In this document: positions 36,050-45,826 of the stretch, in pieces
Position numbering within the stretch: position 1 is the first letter of the stretch
Layout of the letters: the number at the start of each line of letters is the position of its first letter
Notes under the pieces: generated by a model
The model's input: the letters and a program-made list of their open reading frames with translations, nothing else
The model's database searches: none
What the model was told of the DNA's origin: nothing
Translations under genes and position numbers: made by a program
Assembly: GCF_017498545.1 (NCBI RefSeq)
Contig: NZ_CP071793.1
Location: 496,001 to 560,000 of the forward strand
Direction of reading: 5' to 3'
Length of the DNA stretch: 64,000 nucleotides
Origin: Sulfidibacter corallicola
GTDB lineage: Bacteria; Acidobacteriota; Holophagae; Acanthopleuribacterales; Acanthopleuribacteraceae

Positions 36050-37267
36050 TCAGGGTTCTTCGGCGGGTGGGACGTGCAGCTCGTGTCGTTCCTCTTTTTC
36101 GCGAAAGACCCCGAAACAACTCGTGTAGCCGTGAATGTAGGTCCTACCCTGAACCGGCCCGATTTCTCCATTGCAGAAGAATCCGCCCAGCGGCACTTCG
36201 CCGAGCTCCTCGTGAAACAGGTTGCTGTCGTGATCGGGTACCCCGAAAAAGGCTTGGCCTCGGCCCAGGCAACTGAACAGCAGCGCGCCGCGTGGTGGAA
36301 ACCTGGCGGCCACTTCGCGGTAACGCGTCAGTTGGCTCGTCAAATCCTGGATGGATGCGTTCCGGTCGCGCAGGTGGAACTGAATCACGCGCGTTTTCGA
36401 TACATCGGCACCGACCTGGAGATAGCCGTTGGTCAAGTCCATGCCCAGCAAGTTGCGAATCAGGTAATCGCCGCGGTTGTAGACGCGTTCTTCGGGCTGC
36501 ATTTCGATACCCAGGAACAGGGAGTGACGAAAGATCTCCCGTTCTTCGCTGTTCAGCGATCGATAGAGTTCCTCGAGAACCAATTTCGGCGAGTGGCCGT
36601 TGATCTCCACGATGATGTTGCCGTGGCTCGAGGTCAGGTATTGCGGTAAGCCGATGGGGCGGCAGCCTTGGGCCACGATGGTGTCCATCGCGATGGGGCC
36701 CTCCAGCGCGGCGCCTACCATACCGCCGTGGTACATGTGCCCTCCGGCGTAGAGCACGTGGTCGCCCGGGCTTTCGCCGCCGCTCACCAGGCCGCCGATC
36801 TTCTGGCTGAAGGGATAGGCCTGATCGAACAGGGCCAGGGACGATTCGGTGGGGAAGGTGAAGGGGTCGGAAAGGAGAATGAAGGCCGGGCCGTCTTCCG
36901 GTGCCATGCCCACCGCTTCGGTCAATCCGTTGAGCGTCAGGGGCTTTTTGATCGAGGCATCCAAGTGGAAGGTGTTGACGCGCGTGTGGGGGAGCAGGGC
37001 CGCCGTCAGCGAGAAGGCGACCTGGTGTTCCCGTTCGCGTCCGCCGCCGATCAGGCCACTGCCGCAGCAGCCCAGGATTTGGGCGGGTTGGAGTTCCTGA
37101 ACCAGCAGTCGGGGAACGCAATCGAACAATGCGCTGTGGTGCGGCGACACGAAGACCAACAGCAGGTCGGGTGCCTGGCCCTCCAAATCGGCCCGGATTT
37201 TTTGGATGCATTGCTGCAGAGCCTCTTCCAAATCATCTTCGACCGCCAGCGCGGAACTCCATTTCAT
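36050..37267 (-). CDS. FIST-domain signal transduction protein
   Basis: A 405-residue cytoplasmic protein. Residues ~15-215 match the FIST-N fold (LLVFVSPHHSALFDCVPRLL, GCCGSGLIGGGREREHQVAF) and residues ~225-395 the FIST-C part, ending GGFFCNGEIGPVQGRTYIHG. FIST domains are predicted ligand-binding sensors, often for amino acids, and are usually paired with kinases or other signal proteins. AGAGGCG precedes the start. No kinase or cyclase is directly adjacent on the same strand, so it may act alone or through proteins elsewhere. No membrane segment is present. Confidence 0.88.
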   Translation of the reverse strand: MKWSSALAVEDDLEEALQQCIQKIRADLEGQAPDLLLVFVSPHHSALFDCVPRLLVQELQPAQILGCCGSGLIGGGREREHQVAFSLTAALLPHTRVNTFHLDASIKKPLTLNGLTEAVGMAPEDGPAFILLSDPFTFPTESSLALFDQAYPFSQKIGGLVSGGESPGDHVLYAGGHMYHGGMVGAALEGPIAMDTIVAQGCRPIGLPQYLTSSHGNIIVEINGHSPKLVLEELYRSLNSEEREIFRHSLFLGIEMQPEERVYNRGDYLIRNLLGMDLTNGYLQVGADVSKTRVIQFHLRDRNASIQDLTSQLTRYREVAARFPPRGALLFSCLGRGQAFFGVPDHDSNLFHEELGEVPLGGFFCNGEIGPVQGRTYIHGYTSCFGVFREKEERHELHVPPAEEP

Positions 37268-37473
37268 AGACGCCTCTAAAAAGTGTGGAGATGTGTTCTT
37301 CCTCTAGCGATCAAACCACAATGGCTTCCTCTTTTCCAGGGGGCGCGAGTTATTCTCTGGTGTTGGCAAGGGTTCGCGAGTATTTCGAATCGTGCCGGGT
37401 ACACCGGGTTCGGTGTGTTCGAGGTTAATCCTTTTCCCGTTCGTGACGATGGTTGCCTGGAAGGAGTGTCCTG

Positions 37474-38253
37474 ATGAAAACTGACGGGTTTGCGGACTTG
37501 GAACCGCCCATTTCGCCTTTTCGCGACAAGGTCGCCCTGGTGACCGGTGCCGCATCGGGCATCGGTGCCGCCACCGCGCGTGCTTTCGCTGCGCGCGGGG
37601 CCGCCGTTGCGCTGTGTGACCTGGATTGCAGCGGTGGTTCGGAAATGGCGCGTTCCATCGAGGAGGCTGGCGGCACGGCCGAATTCATCGAAATGGATGT
37701 GGCGAACGAGGCGTCCGTGGCCCGGGCGTTCGGGATCCTGACCGACCGGTTCGGCGGTCTGGATTACGCATTCAACAATGCCGGAATCTGTGGCTCGCCG
37801 ACGCTTTTTCTGGAAACCGAGGCCGCACTTTTCCAGCGCATCTTCGAGATCAACGTGGGCGGTGTCTGGCGATGTATGAAGCACGAAGCGGTCCTGATGG
37901 AAACGGGCGGTGGCGCCATCGTCAATGCCGCATCGGTCAGCGGGTTGAAGGGATTCGACCGCTTCTCCTCCTACAGTGCCAGCAAACACGCCGTCGTCGG
38001 TTTGACCCGCAGTGTCGCCATCGAACTGGCGGGTAGGGGCATACGTGTCAATGCGGTGTGTCCCGGCGTGATCGATACGCCGATGGTTGCCGGAGCCGGT
38101 GACGAGGTGCTTCAGCGGGCCCTGGCGAAGGTTCCCATGAGGCGGATGGGCACGCCTCGGGAAGTCGCCGCGGCAGTCTTGCACCTATGCCATCCCGACT
38201 CGGGGTTTACGACCGGCCAGGTCCTGGTGATGGACGGTGGCGGCATGGCGTAG
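37474..38253 (+). CDS. Short-chain dehydrogenase/reductase (SDR)
   Basis: A 259-residue classical SDR. The NAD(P)-binding motif TGAASGIG is near residue 23, the structural NNAG follows at about 95, catalytic Ser is in ASVSG, and YSASK carries the Tyr/Lys pair. CPGVIDTPM and the C-terminal MDGGGMA are typical of the family. The start was placed at ATG 37474, which has AAGGAG seven bases upstream. The acidic residue after the second strand (CDLD) suggests NAD preference. Substrate unknown. It stands alone, divergent from the FIST gene and convergent with the cyclase gene. Confidence 0.93.
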   Translation: MKTDGFADLEPPISPFRDKVALVTGAASGIGAATARAFAARGAAVALCDLDCSGGSEMARSIEEAGGTAEFIEMDVANEASVARAFGILTDRFGGLDYAFNNAGICGSPTLFLETEAALFQRIFEINVGGVWRCMKHEAVLMETGGGAIVNAASVSGLKGFDRFSSYSASKHAVVGLTRSVAIELAGRGIRVNAVCPGVIDTPMVAGAGDEVLQRALAKVPMRRMGTPREVAAAVLHLCHPDSGFTTGQVLVMDGGGMA

Positions 38254-38337
38254 TGCCCATTCGGAGAATGCGCACGGAACCGGTGATCCGCGTGACAACC
38301 CTGAATCGCTTCCAGACGAGATCCCGGCTGTCGGCCT

Positions 38338-39495
38338 TCAATTGGCGGCCGGATCGGCCTTCCCTACCAATCTCGACTCCATGCACACCCGGTTGCGCCC
38401 TTCCGCCTTGGCTTGGTACAGCGCCTTGTCGGCCCGTTCGAGGGTGTCCTCCATATCCTCGCCGGGCAGGTAGGTGGCGATGCCCACGGAGAAGGTCGCC
38501 TTGAGGACGCCTCGTCCGCCGCCTTCGAAGTGAATTTTCGAAAATGCGCGTTGTAACCGTTCCAAGCTGGCCTTGCTGGCCTTGAGTTCGGTATCGGATT
38601 GAATCACGACGAACTCCTCGCCGCCATAACGCGCGATGAGATCGTAGCCGCGTAACTCCGACAGGGCCAGGCTGCCGAATGTCTGCAGCACGCGATCGCC
38701 CATGGCGTGGCCGTACTGGTCGTTCACGCGTTTGAAATGATCGAGATCGATCATGGCCAGGCACAGGGTTTTTCCTTTGCGGTCGGCCCATTGGCGGAGT
38801 TCGGTCACGCGCTCCATGAACTTGCGCCGGTTGACCAGTCCGGTCAATTCGTCTCTTTCGGCCATTTCCTCGAGCCTGGCAAGAAGCTGCCGGTTCTCCA
38901 AGTTCTTGCGGCGAAGGTGTTTGCGAATGGTGCTGACGTGACCTGCAAAAAAAGCCAGCCACATCAGGCTGACGCCGAACACCGTCAGGTTGAGCATCTC
39001 CAGGCGAATGTCCAGTTGTTCCGGATTTCGGCGGTGGATCAGGAAGAGGAGCCCGAGGTAGCTGATGATGCCGAAGGTGGCGATGAGGTAGCACTGGCGA
39101 TAAGTCAATCGCAGGAGTGTGAAAAAGAACGGGAACAGGAAGAGGAACAACATAATCGCCCGGCTCTCGCGGGTCATGTACATCAGCACGGGGCCATTGA
39201 TGACCAACGCTGTCACGATGACGGGAATGGTGAGGCTCGGTTCCTTGAACTTCAGGTTCCAATTGGCGAGGATCAAAGAAACGAAGAGGCCTTGGGCCGC
39301 GCAATGGAGAATGACCATGGCCAACGCGACGCGCACCGGCAGGTAAAGAAATCCCATCTGGTAGGCCAGAAACCAGATGAAAAGCGCCACCAAATAGGCG
39401 TAGAAGCCATAGCGCATGTTGGTCAAACGGGTGCGCTGTTTGGCCTGGGTAATTGCCCACTCCGCGGTGGTCTGGTTCTGGTCGAAAGGATCCAT
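38338..39495 (-). CDS. Membrane-bound diguanylate cyclase (GGDEF)
   Basis: A 385-residue protein with six membrane helices (~30-190) and a C-terminal GGDEF domain (~215-375). The active-site motif is intact as RYGGEEF, and the upstream inhibitory I-site RxxD is present (RGYD, five residues before the motif). It should make cyclic-di-GMP from two GTP with product inhibition. The ERDELTGLVNRRKF and DLDHFKRVNDQYGH motifs are canonical. The sensor part is of the uncharacterised membrane type. Convergent with the SDR gene. It may influence motility, adhesion or secretion; the cue is unknown. Confidence 0.94.
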   Translation of the reverse strand: MDPFDQNQTTAEWAITQAKQRTRLTNMRYGFYAYLVALFIWFLAYQMGFLYLPVRVALAMVILHCAAQGLFVSLILANWNLKFKEPSLTIPVIVTALVINGPVLMYMTRESRAIMLFLFLFPFFFTLLRLTYRQCYLIATFGIISYLGLLFLIHRRNPEQLDIRLEMLNLTVFGVSLMWLAFFAGHVSTIRKHLRRKNLENRQLLARLEEMAERDELTGLVNRRKFMERVTELRQWADRKGKTLCLAMIDLDHFKRVNDQYGHAMGDRVLQTFGSLALSELRGYDLIARYGGEEFVVIQSDTELKASKASLERLQRAFSKIHFEGGGRGVLKATFSVGIATYLPGEDMEDTLERADKALYQAKAEGRNRVCMESRLVGKADPAAN

Positions 39496-39842
39496 GACGC
39501 TGCCTCGCGCAGGAGAAATGCGACCGGTGGAACCGGTGGCGAAGGCGATGCGATAAGCTCGAACGTTCTGTGAAAAATATTACGAGTGTTATTTTTGATT
39601 TTATCAGAAAAGTTAGAGTGGATGCTAGATCGGGTCCGTCCAGAAACGGAATCATTGCAACTTCCCGAGCGGCTCTGCTGGTCGGGCACTGCATCGGGTC
39701 CCGAGTGTGAGGTCCCGGCAACGTTCTCGAGTTACAGGTGATGGGCCGAAGCTCGATTCCTGACGGCCGAGGCCGCGTTGCCAGGGATCACGGGGCCGGT
39801 TCGGAACACATCTCTCCAAAAAGCCCTGTTTCTGAATGAATC
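39496..39842. other. Intergenic region between the diguanylate cyclase and the MMPL exporter
   Basis: About 347 bp. The cyclase start side is AT-rich (39575-39610), a likely promoter area. No gene, repeat or RNA is recognised. Confidence 0.45.
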
Positions 39843-42296
39843 CTAGAGCGAGGCGGGAGGCGTGGCCGTGATGGCCGCCTCCTCGGACGGTTCCGCCGCC
39901 CGCTCCGGTCCCAGCGGTTGCAGGAGCAGCAGCAGTTTGGGCAGGAGGGTCATCGAGGCGAGTAGCGCGACCAGCATGGCGAAGCTGGTGAACAGCCCGA
40001 AGTAGATGGTGGGAATGAATTGGGACAGGCACAGAATGGAGAAACCGGCGATGATGGTCAGCGAGGTGAAATACATGGCGCGGCCCACCCCGGCGTGACA
40101 CGTTCGCATGGTCGCGATGTAATTGCGGTTTTTCTCGAACTCTCTTTTGAAGCGATGAATGTAGTGAATCGTGTGGTCGACCGCGATCCCGATCGTGATG
40201 GCGGCGATAGTGATGGTCATCAAATCGAGGGGAATGTCCAGCCATCCCATGGTGCCCAGGACCAGCAGAACGGGAAAGAGGTTGGGAACGATCCCGATCA
40301 GCGCCAGCTTCAGCGAGCGGAACAATATCGTGAACATGATCAGGATCGCGAAGAACACCGACCCGATCGTGGTGATTTGCGAGCGGAACAAGCTCTGCAG
40401 CATGTTGTTGTAGAGGACGTACATGCCGGTCAGTCGATACTGGTCGGGGCCCAGCCCCGCCTCTTCACGCATGAAGTGATGGATCTTGTCCACGAGCGCT
40501 TGGCGCTCGAGATTGGGATCGCTTTCCACGATGCGGGCGACGAGGCGCAAGCGGGAAAAATCGTCGCTGACGAAAGGATCCATGACCGCCGCCTTGAAGC
40601 GCTCGGGTAGGAGCCGGCGCACCATGGCGAAAATGATTCGATTCATGGGGGCGCCGTGGACCTCTTCGGCGACGCGGATGGCGGAATCGAGCGACAGCAC
40701 CTTGCCCGTTTCGGGCAGGTCGTCCAGGAACTGGTGGATGCGGCGCAACTTGGCGAGGTTCTGGGGGCTGGCCCAGTAATTGGCGCCCTCGCCCTCGACG
40801 ATGATCTCGAGCGGCACCGTGCCTCCGAGCTGCTGGTCGATGATGCGCATGCCGCGATGAATCTCGGTGGATTCCTTGAAATAATCGATGAACCGGTTGT
40901 CGACGCTCAGCCGGTTGAGGCCCAGAACGGAGACCACGAGCAGGACCGCGGCGACGATCAGCAGGGCATTGCCGCGGCGCTCCGTCACATCGGCCAGGAA
41001 TCCGGTCAGAGAGCCGCGTTCGGCGCCGAAAGGCCGAATCGTGCCGCGCGACAGGAGTTTCAGGATCGGCGGGAATACCGCGAAAACCATCAGGTAGGCG
41101 ACCATGATGCCGACGGCCATCATCAATCCGAAATCGATGACTGGTTTGATGCCGCTCACCACCAACGACCCGAAGCCGACCATCGTCGTCAGGGCGCAGT
41201 AGAAGCACGGCAGGCCCACACCGGCTGCGGTTCGGGCCACCAACTGGCTCTGATCCAAATCGGGCTCGGCCTCGCGCAATTCGTGGTAGCGAACCGCCAC
41301 GTGGATCGCCATCGACATGGTGATGATCAGCAGGAGCGAGGTGAAATTCGACGAAATGACGGTCGCCCGCCAGTCGACGAAGCCCAGGAACCCGATCATG
41401 ATCAAAACCGTGCCGGCGCAGGCGATCAGCGGCACCACCACGAAGCGGGGGCGGCGAAAGATGACGCTCAGGCTCAATACGAGGAACAAAAAGACCCCGA
41501 TGCCGAAGACCGCGATGTCGCGTCGCACGAAATCGATCATGTCGGCCACGATCATCGGAACGCCGCCGAGGTGGATTTCGGCGTCGCCGCGGTAGCGATC
41601 CAGAATGCCGCGAACTTGATCCACGGTCGCCTCTTGCCGCTCGGTTTGCCGGATGGAGGCCTTGCGATAGGAATGATCCACCTGGGCCAATTCGCGCCGT
41701 TCGGTTTCGGAAAGGGTGCCTTCGAACTTTCTCGCGCGAAGATCGTTGCGGCGCAGATTCAGTGTCTCGAAATGGGCATCGGGTTTCAGGGTGACCTGAA
41801 GGGCGGTGGTGGTGCCGTCGGTACTGATTAGCTGTTTCTCGTAAAAGGGGCTCTCGGTCAGTTCGATTTTGGCCAGGTCGCGATCCACACGGGCGTCTTC
41901 CAAAACGGGCAGGCCTTGGATCAGCGCGGCAATGGACAGCTTGGGGCTCAGCAGCAGGGGGACGTCCAGGATGGATTGGACTTCGTCGACGGGCTCCAGT
42001 CCCTTCAGGTCGGTCACCATGGCGCGCAGCCGACCCAATACTTCGTCGGAGAACAGGTCGCCTTCGGGTTTGTAGGTGATGATCAAAAAGCTGTCTTCAC
42101 CGAATTGCTTGCGAATCGTCTGGTAGTAGCGGAGGTCGGCATCGTCGTCGAGAATCAGCGAATCGCTGGACGCCTCCAGTTGGAACCGGGGCGTGAAGAG
42201 CCCGAAAAACAAGGCGACGAGAACCACGGTCGCCAAGACGGTATAGGGACGGGCCAGGATCGAAGCATCGTACATTCGCGACTTGGATGTCGTCAT
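39843..42296 (-). CDS. MMPL/RND-superfamily exporter
   Basis: An 817-residue, twelve-helix protein of the RND superfamily in the MMPL/HpnN-like class. Membrane segments lie at ~18-37, a large periplasmic loop at ~40-245, a block of five helices at ~250-410 (the conserved VFGIGVFLFLVLSLSVIFRR and LLIITMSMAIHVAVRYHELR), a helix near 425-445, a second periplasmic loop, and five helices at ~625-795. It probably uses the proton gradient to move lipids or hydrophobic substrates. ATG at 42296 is preferred over an upstream GTG because AGGTG lies at suitable distance. No adaptor or outer-membrane gene is adjacent. Substrate unknown. Confidence 0.87.
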   Translation of the reverse strand: MTTSKSRMYDASILARPYTVLATVVLVALFFGLFTPRFQLEASSDSLILDDDADLRYYQTIRKQFGEDSFLIITYKPEGDLFSDEVLGRLRAMVTDLKGLEPVDEVQSILDVPLLLSPKLSIAALIQGLPVLEDARVDRDLAKIELTESPFYEKQLISTDGTTTALQVTLKPDAHFETLNLRRNDLRARKFEGTLSETERRELAQVDHSYRKASIRQTERQEATVDQVRGILDRYRGDAEIHLGGVPMIVADMIDFVRRDIAVFGIGVFLFLVLSLSVIFRRPRFVVVPLIACAGTVLIMIGFLGFVDWRATVISSNFTSLLLIITMSMAIHVAVRYHELREAEPDLDQSQLVARTAAGVGLPCFYCALTTMVGFGSLVVSGIKPVIDFGLMMAVGIMVAYLMVFAVFPPILKLLSRGTIRPFGAERGSLTGFLADVTERRGNALLIVAAVLLVVSVLGLNRLSVDNRFIDYFKESTEIHRGMRIIDQQLGGTVPLEIIVEGEGANYWASPQNLAKLRRIHQFLDDLPETGKVLSLDSAIRVAEEVHGAPMNRIIFAMVRRLLPERFKAAVMDPFVSDDFSRLRLVARIVESDPNLERQALVDKIHHFMREEAGLGPDQYRLTGMYVLYNNMLQSLFRSQITTIGSVFFAILIMFTILFRSLKLALIGIVPNLFPVLLVLGTMGWLDIPLDLMTITIAAITIGIAVDHTIHYIHRFKREFEKNRNYIATMRTCHAGVGRAMYFTSLTIIAGFSILCLSQFIPTIYFGLFTSFAMLVALLASMTLLPKLLLLLQPLGPERAAEPSEEAAITATPPASL

Positions 42297-42727
42297 ACAC
42301 ACCTACTCATCGAATTTTGGAGCCGGAAAGGCCAAGAGCCCGTCGTGCCGAGGGATGGCCCTATTAAATCAGGTTCGGCGAGGATGCGAAAATCCCAAAT
42401 CGCCTCGGGCCATCTGGCTGAAACGGGAGTGGTTCCCCCTTGCGACTTGCCCTGCTAACGGGACGACCCGCGATCCGGTTTAACCGCCGCTCCTGCGGAA
42501 ACGGGCCTTTTTCGAAAACGAAACGCGATGGACGCGCGGCGGCTCTTACCCCGAAAACCTCGGCCTTTGTCTGTCGAAGAGCGGTCAACCGGCTGGAAAC
42601 ACCGCGATTCGGGAGAGGCGGCGGTAAGGGAAGATAGTCCGCCGCCTGCGCCATCCCGAAACCAAAAAAACCGGGGCCGGCGAAGTGCCGGCCCCGGTCC
42701 TGTGTTCCGATGATCCGGGAAGGAGGC
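42297..42727. other. Intergenic region upstream of the MMPL exporter
   Basis: About 430 bp. It contains the terminator of the upstream PKD-repeat gene (listed separately) and otherwise only short frames without ribosome binding sites. I see no other feature. Confidence 0.5.
42664..42697 (-). terminator. Strong intrinsic terminator after the PKD-repeat protein gene
   Basis: CCGGGGCCGGC and its exact complement form an eleven-base stem with a five-base loop (GAAGT); on the minus strand seven T follow. It begins about 30 bases after the stop at 42728. Confidence 0.92.
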
Positions 42728-45700
42728 TCAGGGGCAGTTCCCTTCCTCGGTGGTATTGATGTAAAAGAAGTCCAAGACGTTGAGGGCGTTGTCGCCGTTG
42801 GCGTCGTAGTCATCCGAGGGCAGGCCGTCGCCCCAGAGGCTGGCGTAGGTATAAATGTCGCCCATGTCGTTGCAGCCGTTGCCGTTGAGGTCCTCGACCA
42901 CGGTGCTTTGCGGCACCAGCACGGTGACTTCGGTGAAGTACCAGGTATCCGCCGCACCGCTGTAGACGTTGAGGCGAATCCGGCTGGTGCCGTCCAGTTT
43001 GGGATCGAGCTCGAGGTCCTTCTGGTCGACGGCCAGCAACTGGTCGGTGGTCATGTTGCGCCAGGCGATGCGGTGGCCCGCGTCGAGACAGGCGACCCCG
43101 CGCAGGAGCAGGGGACGAAGCCCTTGAATCAGGTCTTGGTTGAGAATGGCCGGTTGGCTGCAGGCGGCTACGTACACGGTGCATACCGCCGGGGTTTGGT
43201 CGGCGAGGCCGCGGCTGTCGGTAACGGTGAACCTGACCTGGAATTCACCGGGCTGGTCGAACTGAACCCAGCCCGGATTCTGCTGGCTGCTGGCCGGTGC
43301 GCCACCGTCGAAGTTCCAGGCATAGGTGAGGGGCGTGTGGTTGTCGAAATCGACGCCGCTGCCCTCGAAATACACGCTGTCGCCGGCCGCGATGGTGACG
43401 TAATCCGTGGGCGTCTCGATCGTGCCGACGGGCTCGCTGTTTTCCTCGCCTGGCAGGACCCGCACGTTGACGGTGGCCGGGGTGGGATCGGCCAGCCCCT
43501 CGTCGTCGGTGACCGTGAAGGTCACGTCGTAATCGCCGGGGGTATCGAAGACCACATTGCCCGGCTCGCGAACCGTGCGGTTGGTGGCGCCACCGTCGAA
43601 GTTCCAGAGATAGGTGAAGTTTTGCGGCCCGTCGGGGTCGCTGGCCGAACCGTTGAAATAGACCGACTGTCCCGCTTCGATGATCGCACCGCTGGATGGC
43701 GAGACAATGGTGCCGTTGGGCGCCTGATTGGGAGATCGAACCGTGACGATCACGCTATCCGGCGAGGGGTCGGCGAGGCCGAGGCTGTCGGTGACGGTGA
43801 AGGTCACGGTGTATACGCCGGGGTTGTCGAAGAAGACCTGACCGGGATCTTCGACCGTGCTGTTGGTGGCGCCGCCGTCGAAGTTCCAGAGGTAGGTGAG
43901 CGGTGTGTGCCCGTCGGGGTCGCTGGCCGAGCCGGTGAAGGTCAGCGATTGACCGGGGTCGATCGTCCAGTTCTGGTTCGGCGTCACGATGGTGCCGTTG
44001 GGGGCCTGGTTGGCCGCGGCTTGCACCGTGATGGTGACGGAATCCGGGGTGGGATCGGCGAGGCCGAGACTGTCGGTGACGGTGAAGGAAACGGTGAAGG
44101 TGCCCGGGGAATCGAACGTGACGCTGCCGGGATCTTCCACGGTGCGATTGGATGCGCCGCCGTCGAAGTTCCAGAGGTAGGTGAGCGGGGTGTTGCCGTC
44201 GGGATCGCTGGCGGAGGCGGAAAAGGAAACGGACTGGCCGGCGGTGATGGTGCGGTTGCCGCTGGGTGCGTCGATGGTGCCGTTGGGTGCCTGGTTGGCG
44301 GGCGCCTGAACGGTGATGGTGACGGTGTCCGGGGTGGGATCGGCGAGGCCGAGGCTGTCGGTGACGGTAAAGGAAACCGTGAAGGTACCCGGGGAATCGA
44401 ACGTGACGCTGCCGGGATCCTCCACGGTGCGATTGGATGCACCGCCGTCGAAGTTCCAGAGATAGGTGAGCGGGGTGTTGCCGTCGGGATCGCTGGCGGA
44501 GGCGGAAAAGGAAACGGACTGGCCGGCGGTGATGGTGCGGTTGCCGCTGGGTGCGTCGATGGTGCCGTTGGGTGCCTGGTTGGCGGGTGCCTGAACGGTG
44601 ATGGTGACGGTGTCCGGTGAAGGATCGGCGAGGCCGAGGCTGTCGGTGACGGTAAAGGAAACGGTGAAGGTGCCCGGGGTGTTGAAGGTGACACTGCCGG
44701 GATCCTCGACCGTGCTGTTGGTGGCGCCGCCGTCGAAGTTCCAGAGGAAGGTGAGTGGGGTGTTGCCGTCGGGATCGCTGGCGGAGCCGGAAAAGGAAAC
44801 GGACTGGCCGGCGGTGATGGTGCGATTGCCGCTGGGCGCGGCGATGGTGCCGTTGGGCGCTTGGTTACCGCCGCCGTCGCACAGAAATCCGGAGCGCGGG
44901 TAATTGCGAACCACGTCCCAGGCGATTTCCTGCATGATGGCCGCCTGAGCCGCCGTGGGTGCGTCGTAGCTGCCGCCCCACTGGTTGGTGGTCTGGTAGC
45001 GTAAGCCCTGCGGCGATTGGCGATAGATGGTGGCGAACATGACGCAGGCCACGAAGTAATTGCCCATATCGTTGAGATGGATGTCGTCCACGAACAATTG
45101 GGCCCGGTTGTTCAGCCCGGGAACCTGACCGGACTCGACGCGCAGCACCAATTGGCGCAGAGCTTGACCGGCAGGAATCAGGAACATGGCGTGTTCGCCG
45201 CGGGTGGCGTTGACGTCGTCGATGATGCCTTCCCAAAGGGCCAGGTCGGTGGTGATGCGATCCAACCAGTTGGCTTCGTCGCGGCTGTGCCAGGTCTCGT
45301 AAATGTAGGATCGGGTGCCGGCGTTGTATTGCCGCGCCAGGTCGGTGAACAGGCCCGCGTACACCGGAGTCTCGTTCCACGTGATGTTGGTTTCCAGCGG
45401 AATGCCTTCCGTCATGACCAACACGTCCCATTCACCGGAAGGCAGAATGTCGCCCGCGAAATGGACCGGCGGATACGGAAAGGTCCAATCCGCTTCGTGG
45501 CGGTAGGTCCAGTTGTATTTCAGGGGGGCGCCGTTGTTCACCTGGGTGGCGTGCTTTTCCGCGACGCCGGCATCGGCCGCGATCTGGCCGAACATCTGCG
45601 GCATGTCGTGGTTGATCAGGCTGTGCCCGATGAACAGGGGGGACGCATCGTTGATCGGGGTCGGGTTGTTGCAGTGGCTCTGGGCCGCGAGGCGGGGAGC

Positions 45701-45826
45701 CCCCAAAAAAACGAGCGAAAGGACCAGAAACGAATGGAAACCTGAGCGAAGGGAACCGAGAGTGAACCGAGAACTTTGAAGACCCATGCTTGCAGAATAG
45801 AATGCCCGCTGAGTAGGACCTGTCAT
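42728..45826 (-). CDS. Secreted SGNH-hydrolase-like protein with six PKD domains and dockerin-like C-terminus
   Basis: A 1032-residue protein starting at ATG 45826 (GGAGG upstream). A signal peptide (to ~residue 48, SFLVLSLVFLGAPRLAAQ) is followed by a ~300-residue domain with GHSL (a GDSL variant) and a late DDIHLNDMGNYF motif (Asp-x-x-His), consistent with an SGNH-type esterase. Residues ~325-890 are six PKD domains of about 95 residues, the first three nearly identical (NQAPNGTI, SDPDGNTPLT, WNFDGGA, FTVTDSLGLADP). A further domain precedes a C-terminal pair of Ca-binding loops (DLNGNGCNDMGD and DYDANGDNALNVLD) like type I dockerin or thrombospondin-3 repeats. A role in binding and deacylating polysaccharides or glycoproteins outside the cell is inference. 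Confidence 0.78.
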   Translation of the reverse strand: MTGPTQRAFYSASMGLQSSRFTLGSLRSGFHSFLVLSLVFLGAPRLAAQSHCNNPTPINDASPLFIGHSLINHDMPQMFGQIAADAGVAEKHATQVNNGAPLKYNWTYRHEADWTFPYPPVHFAGDILPSGEWDVLVMTEGIPLETNITWNETPVYAGLFTDLARQYNAGTRSYIYETWHSRDEANWLDRITTDLALWEGIIDDVNATRGEHAMFLIPAGQALRQLVLRVESGQVPGLNNRAQLFVDDIHLNDMGNYFVACVMFATIYRQSPQGLRYQTTNQWGGSYDAPTAAQAAIMQEIAWDVVRNYPRSGFLCDGGGNQAPNGTIAAPSGNRTITAGQSVSFSGSASDPDGNTPLTFLWNFDGGATNSTVEDPGSVTFNTPGTFTVSFTVTDSLGLADPSPDTVTITVQAPANQAPNGTIDAPSGNRTITAGQSVSFSASASDPDGNTPLTYLWNFDGGASNRTVEDPGSVTFDSPGTFTVSFTVTDSLGLADPTPDTVTITVQAPANQAPNGTIDAPSGNRTITAGQSVSFSASASDPDGNTPLTYLWNFDGGASNRTVEDPGSVTFDSPGTFTVSFTVTDSLGLADPTPDSVTITVQAAANQAPNGTIVTPNQNWTIDPGQSLTFTGSASDPDGHTPLTYLWNFDGGATNSTVEDPGQVFFDNPGVYTVTFTVTDSLGLADPSPDSVIVTVRSPNQAPNGTIVSPSSGAIIEAGQSVYFNGSASDPDGPQNFTYLWNFDGGATNRTVREPGNVVFDTPGDYDVTFTVTDDEGLADPTPATVNVRVLPGEENSEPVGTIETPTDYVTIAAGDSVYFEGSGVDFDNHTPLTYAWNFDGGAPASSQQNPGWVQFDQPGEFQVRFTVTDSRGLADQTPAVCTVYVAACSQPAILNQDLIQGLRPLLLRGVACLDAGHRIAWRNMTTDQLLAVDQKDLELDPKLDGTSRIRLNVYSGAADTWYFTEVTVLVPQSTVVEDLNGNGCNDMGDIYTYASLWGDGLPSDDYDANGDNALNVLDFFYINTTEEGNCP
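44012..44866 (-). repeat. Three tandem near-identical 285-bp PKD-coding repeats
   Basis: Within the secreted protein the first three PKD domains (about 44582-44866, 44297-44581 and 44012-44296) repeat at 285 bp with only scattered changes, unlike the divergent later copies. This marks recent duplication and a hotspot for length change by slippage or recombination. Confidence 0.85.
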
